A program made the position numbers and the translations under genes. The notes below the pieces were generated by a model, which worked only from the letters and a program-made list of their open reading frames with translations, did not search any database and was not told where the DNA came from. Of a stretch of 53,986 nucleotides of DNA, positions 51,224 through 53,986 are shown one piece after another. The stretch spans positions 1 to 53,986 of the forward strand of contig CALADF010000047.1 in NCBI GenBank assembly GCA_937890835.1, written 5' to 3'. Source of the stretch: an uncultured bacterium. Lineage in GTDB: Bacteria; Actinomycetota; Coriobacteriia; Coriobacteriales; Eggerthellaceae. Position 1 is the first letter of the stretch. Each line of letters begins with the position of its first letter.

Positions 51224-53314
51224 ATGGCCAGGGTATCGGAAATCTACGGCTCGATGGTGTTCGACGAGCACACGATGCAGGAGCGTCTGCCTTCCGCGAC
51301 GTACAAGCAGCTCATGCGCACGATCAAAGACGGCGAGCCGCTCGACATCGACGTGGCCAACGTCGTGGCGCACGCCATGAAGGAATGGGCCATCGAGCTG
51401 GGCGCCACGCACTACACGCACTGGTTCCAGCCGCTCACGGGCATCACCTCCGAGAAGCACGACAGCTTCATCGACCCCACGGGCGACGGCCGCGCCATCA
51501 TGAGCTTTTCGGGCAAGGAGCTCATCCGCGGCGAGTCGGACGCGTCGAGCTTCCCCAACGGCGGCCTGCGCGCCACCTTCGAGGCCCGTGGCTACACCGC
51601 ATGGGATCCCACCAGCTACGCGTTCATCAAAGACGAGGTGCTGTGCATCCCCACCGCGTTCTGCAGCTACACCGGCGAGGCGCTTGACAAGAAGACCCCG
51701 CTGCTGCGCTCCATGAAGGTGATCGAGGAGCAGGCCAAGCGCGTGCTCGACCTGTTCGGCGAGCACACCGATCGCGTCATCGCCACGGTCGGCGCCGAGC
51801 AGGAGTGCTTCCTCATCTCCGAGAAGGACTACGAGAAACGCCTCGATCTTGTTCTCACGGGCCGCACGCTGTTCGGTTACCCGCCCTGCAAGGGCCAAGA
51901 GCTCGAACAGCACTACTACGGCGCCATCCGCCCGACGGTCAACGAGTTCATGAAGGAGCTCGACGAGGAGCTGTGGAAGCTCGGCGTGCCGGCGAAGACG
52001 AAGCACAACGAGGTGGCGCCGGCGCAGCACGAGCTGGCTCCCATTTTCTCGAACGCCAACCGCGCCATCGACGAGAACCTGCTGACCATGGAGAAGATGC
52101 GTCTTCTGGCCAGTCATCACGGTCTGGTGTGCCTGCAGCACGAGAAGCCCTTCGAAGGCATCAACGGCAGCGGCAAGCATGACAACTGGTCGCTTTCCGC
52201 CGGCAAGAAGAACCTGCTCGATCCGGGCGAGAACCCCATGGAGAACCTGCGTTTCCTGGTGTTTCTGACCGCGGTCATCGAGGCCGTCGACGAGTACCAG
52301 GAGCTTTTGCGCATGTCGGTGGCAAGCGCCGGCAACGATCATCGCCTCGGAGCCAACGAGGCGCCGCCCGCCATCGTGTCCATGTATTTGGGCGATGAGC
52401 TGGGCGCGGTGGTCGAGGCTCTCATCGACGACCACGACTACACCTCCGCCGAGCGCGTGGCGGTCGATCTGGGCGTCGACGTGCTGCCGAACTTCCTCAA
52501 GGACAACTCCGACCGCAATCGCACCAGCCCCTTCGCCTTCACCGGCAACAAGTTCGAGTTCCGCATGCCGGGCTCGGAGGTGAACCTGTCCGACGCCAAC
52601 ATGGTGCTGAACACCGCCGTGGCGAAATCGCTCAAGGACTTCGCCGACAAGATGGAGGACGTAGCGCCCGATGCGTTCGAGTCCGCCGCCATCGACTACA
52701 TCAAGCATACGCTGCGCGATCACGAGCGCATCATCTTCAACGGCGACGGCTACTCGGCGGAGTGGGAGGCCGAGGCGGCGCGCCGCGGGCTGGCGAACCA
52801 TCCCACCACGGCCGACGCGCTTCCGTGCTTCGTCGACCCGAAATCGATTGAGCTGTTCGAGGGCATGGGCGTGCTGTCGGAGACCGAGGTGCGTAGCCGC
52901 TACGAGGTGAAGCTCGAGAAGTACAACAAGGTCATGAACATCGAGATCCGCACGATGAAGCGCCTGGTGCGTCGCGACTACCTTCCCGCTATCAACAAGT
53001 TCGCGGCCGAGGTGGCGCGCCACATCGCCGAGGTGCGCGCGGTGGCCCCCGACATCGAGCAGTCGTTCCAGGAGGACAAGCTGCGCCGCCTGCTCGAAGG
53101 CGCCGCGCAGATCAACCGGCTGCTCAGCCGTTTGCACGAACTGCATCGCGCCTCGCTGGAGGTGGCCGATCAGCAGGAGCGCGCGAACATGAACGCGCAC
53201 GAGATCATCCCGGTTATGGACGATCTGCGCGCGGCGGTCGATAGCATGGAGATCATCGTCGAGCGCGGCTTCTGGCCCGTGCCCACGTACAACGAGATTC
53301 TGTTCTACGCGTAA
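51224..53314 (+). CDS. glnN: Type III glutamine synthetase
   Basis: 696 aa, the length of GSIII rather than the about 450 of GSI. E-I-Y-G-S-M-V-F-D at the N-terminus, G-A-E-Q-E-C-F-L-I (metal-site glutamates), K-H-N-E-V-A-P-A-Q-H-E, N-G-S-G-K-H-D-N-W-S and G-N-K-F-E-F-R-M-P are the family landmarks. It joins ammonium and glutamate with ATP to make glutamine in the cytoplasm, the main route of nitrogen entry in many anaerobes. The ATG is preceded by GAGGAG. Its long upstream region with a palindrome and tandem repeat suggests its own control; no GlnB or glutamate synthase gene is adjacent. Confidence 0.96.
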   Translation: MARVSEIYGSMVFDEHTMQERLPSATYKQLMRTIKDGEPLDIDVANVVAHAMKEWAIELGATHYTHWFQPLTGITSEKHDSFIDPTGDGRAIMSFSGKELIRGESDASSFPNGGLRATFEARGYTAWDPTSYAFIKDEVLCIPTAFCSYTGEALDKKTPLLRSMKVIEEQAKRVLDLFGEHTDRVIATVGAEQECFLISEKDYEKRLDLVLTGRTLFGYPPCKGQELEQHYYGAIRPTVNEFMKELDEELWKLGVPAKTKHNEVAPAQHELAPIFSNANRAIDENLLTMEKMRLLASHHGLVCLQHEKPFEGINGSGKHDNWSLSAGKKNLLDPGENPMENLRFLVFLTAVIEAVDEYQELLRMSVASAGNDHRLGANEAPPAIVSMYLGDELGAVVEALIDDHDYTSAERVAVDLGVDVLPNFLKDNSDRNRTSPFAFTGNKFEFRMPGSEVNLSDANMVLNTAVAKSLKDFADKMEDVAPDAFESAAIDYIKHTLRDHERIIFNGDGYSAEWEAEAARRGLANHPTTADALPCFVDPKSIELFEGMGVLSETEVRSRYEVKLEKYNKVMNIEIRTMKRLVRRDYLPAINKFAAEVARHIAEVRAVAPDIEQSFQEDKLRRLLEGAAQINRLLSRLHELHRASLEVADQQERANMNAHEIIPVMDDLRAAVDSMEIIVERGFWPVPTYNEILFYA

Positions 53315-53341
53315 ACGAGGATGCGCGTCAGCAGATGAGAT

Positions 53342-53381
53342 CACGAAGCGCTTTCGTCTCTTTCGGCGGAGGCGCTTCGTG
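53342..53381 (+). terminator. Hairpin after glnN
   Basis: CACGAAGCGC and its perfect complement flank a 20-base loop, 27 bases after the stop codon. The T tract is weak. Confidence 0.6.
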
Positions 53382-53529
53382 CGGCTTCGACGGCTGGTTG
53401 CATGCCGTGCGCCCGTCATCTTCGACCCGGGTGGTCGTGCGGCACGGGTGCGAGGGCTGCGGCGGACGCGGCGTGCGCGGCCGACGTGTCACGTGAGACA
53501 AGCGGGCGAGCGAAAGGGGAGATGCCGGC

Positions 53530-53986
53530 ATGGCGGAGGGCGTGTTCGAGACGTGGGAGATAGGCTCGATGCGCGCGCGAAACCGACTGGTTCGCGCCGC
53601 CACCTTCGACGGCTTGGCCACTTCGGATGGCCGCCCGACGGACGCGATGCTGGCGCGCTACGAAGCGCTCGCCCGGGGCGGCGCGGGGGTTGTCATCACC
53701 GGGTACGCCTACGTGCGACCCGACGGCGTCGCGTACCCGCACATGATCTCCGCCTGCGACGATTCGTTCGCCGCGACCTGGCGCTCCTTCGTCGAGCGTA
53801 TGCATGAGCTTGGCGCTCGCATCGTGCTGCAGATCGTCTACTGCGGATCGGGTTGCAAGGCGGACCCGCTTCCCGCGCGCATTCTCGGACCATCGGCGCT
53901 GCCGCACCCCAAGACGGGCGTCGTTGCCGCCGAGGCGACGCCTGCGGAGCTTCGCGAGCTTGCCCGGGCGTTCGGCGACGCTGCGC
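53530..53986 (+). CDS. Old Yellow Enzyme-type NADH:flavin oxidoreductase, 5' part
   Basis: The first 152 codons are in the window and the gene runs off the edge. The ATG follows AAAGGGGAGATGCCGGC. The start of the FMN-binding TIM barrel is clear: M-R-A-R-N-R-L-V-R-A-A-T, D-A-M-L-A-R-Y-E-A-L-A-R-G-G-A-G-V-V-I-T-G, and I-V-L-Q-I-V-Y-C-G-S. The family includes enoate reductases and the 2,4-dienoyl-CoA reductase/BaiCD group, all cytoplasmic flavoproteins. Whether the 4Fe-4S and NAD domains of the long type follow cannot be seen. Confidence 0.85.
   Translation, partial: MAEGVFETWEIGSMRARNRLVRAATFDGLATSDGRPTDAMLARYEALARGGAGVVITGYAYVRPDGVAYPHMISACDDSFAATWRSFVERMHELGARIVLQIVYCGSGCKADPLPARILGPSALPHPKTGVVAAEATPAELRELARAFGDAA

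Overview
This window looks like the chromosome of a gut Actinobacterium of the family Eggerthellaceae (Eggerthella/Gordonibacter/Adlercreutzia type). The reasons are the high GC content, three separate bis-MGD molybdenum oxidoreductase genes each paired with a small 4Fe-4S protein, duplicated SLC13-type carboxylate transporters, an anaerobe rubredoxin, a type III glutamine synthetase and many eukaryote-like kinases. The family assignment is inferred from gene content and was not tested by a search.

Layout. (1) 1-7515 is the end of a decayed integrative element. It ends at a 45-bp copy of the 3' half of an initiator-like tRNA-Met gene (7471-7515) and next to a truncated tyrosine integrase. Inside it, two inverted remnants of one IS3-family element (715-1396 and 6416-6846) flank a minus-strand operon: a TetR regulator, an 801-aa molybdenum enzyme of the catechol-dehydroxylase/transhydroxylase type, its 4Fe-4S partner, a Cys-rich zinc-ribbon protein and a four-helix membrane protein. 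A broken bile-salt-hydrolase-like gene lies behind the regulator. (2) 7.5-13.5 kb is a worn stretch of remnants (ORF6N, ATP-grasp, XRE and DUF2075-helicase pieces) among a few intact genes: an Abi/HEPN protein, a GNAT acetyltransferase and a DUF2798-like membrane protein. (3) 15.1-19.2 kb is a potassium-uptake operon: two RCK_N proteins, TrkH and a KdpD-like kinase that lacks the phosphoacceptor histidine. (4) 19.4-32.7 kb is molybdoenzyme territory. A second enzyme/Fe-S pair is divergent from a LysR regulator, followed by rubredoxin and an exonuclease. A third, larger cassette runs zinc ribbon, enzyme, Fe-S protein, GAP-tailed zinc ribbon, two SLC13 transporters and LysR. (5) 32.7-39.6 kb carries a DNA glycosylase, a PadR-controlled three-gene operon with a near-consensus promoter, a TIGR02452/PARG-like protein, a C5-cytosine methyltransferase and an unrecognised downstream gene. 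(6) 39.7-50.7 kb is an eight-gene phospho-signalling island: two FHA proteins, three kinases or pseudokinases, two PP2C phosphatases and a vWA protein. Its right part matches the TerY-P triad (vWA + PP2C + kinase with zinc ribbon). (7) 50.7-53.3 kb is glnN behind a 44-bp palindrome and a 41-bp tandem duplication, followed by the start of an Old-Yellow-Enzyme-type gene cut by the window edge.

How it fits together. The molybdenum enzymes have no Tat signal, so they should act in the cytoplasm. Each is likely fed electrons by its two-cluster ferredoxin-like partner, with substrate entering through the SLC13 carriers and expression set by a local TetR or LysR regulator. This is the layout expected for anaerobic reductive removal or transfer of hydroxyl groups on aromatic diet or host compounds. 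Substrates cannot be read from the sequence. The kinase/FHA/PP2C/vWA island is the most system-like part of the window that lacks an obvious known job.
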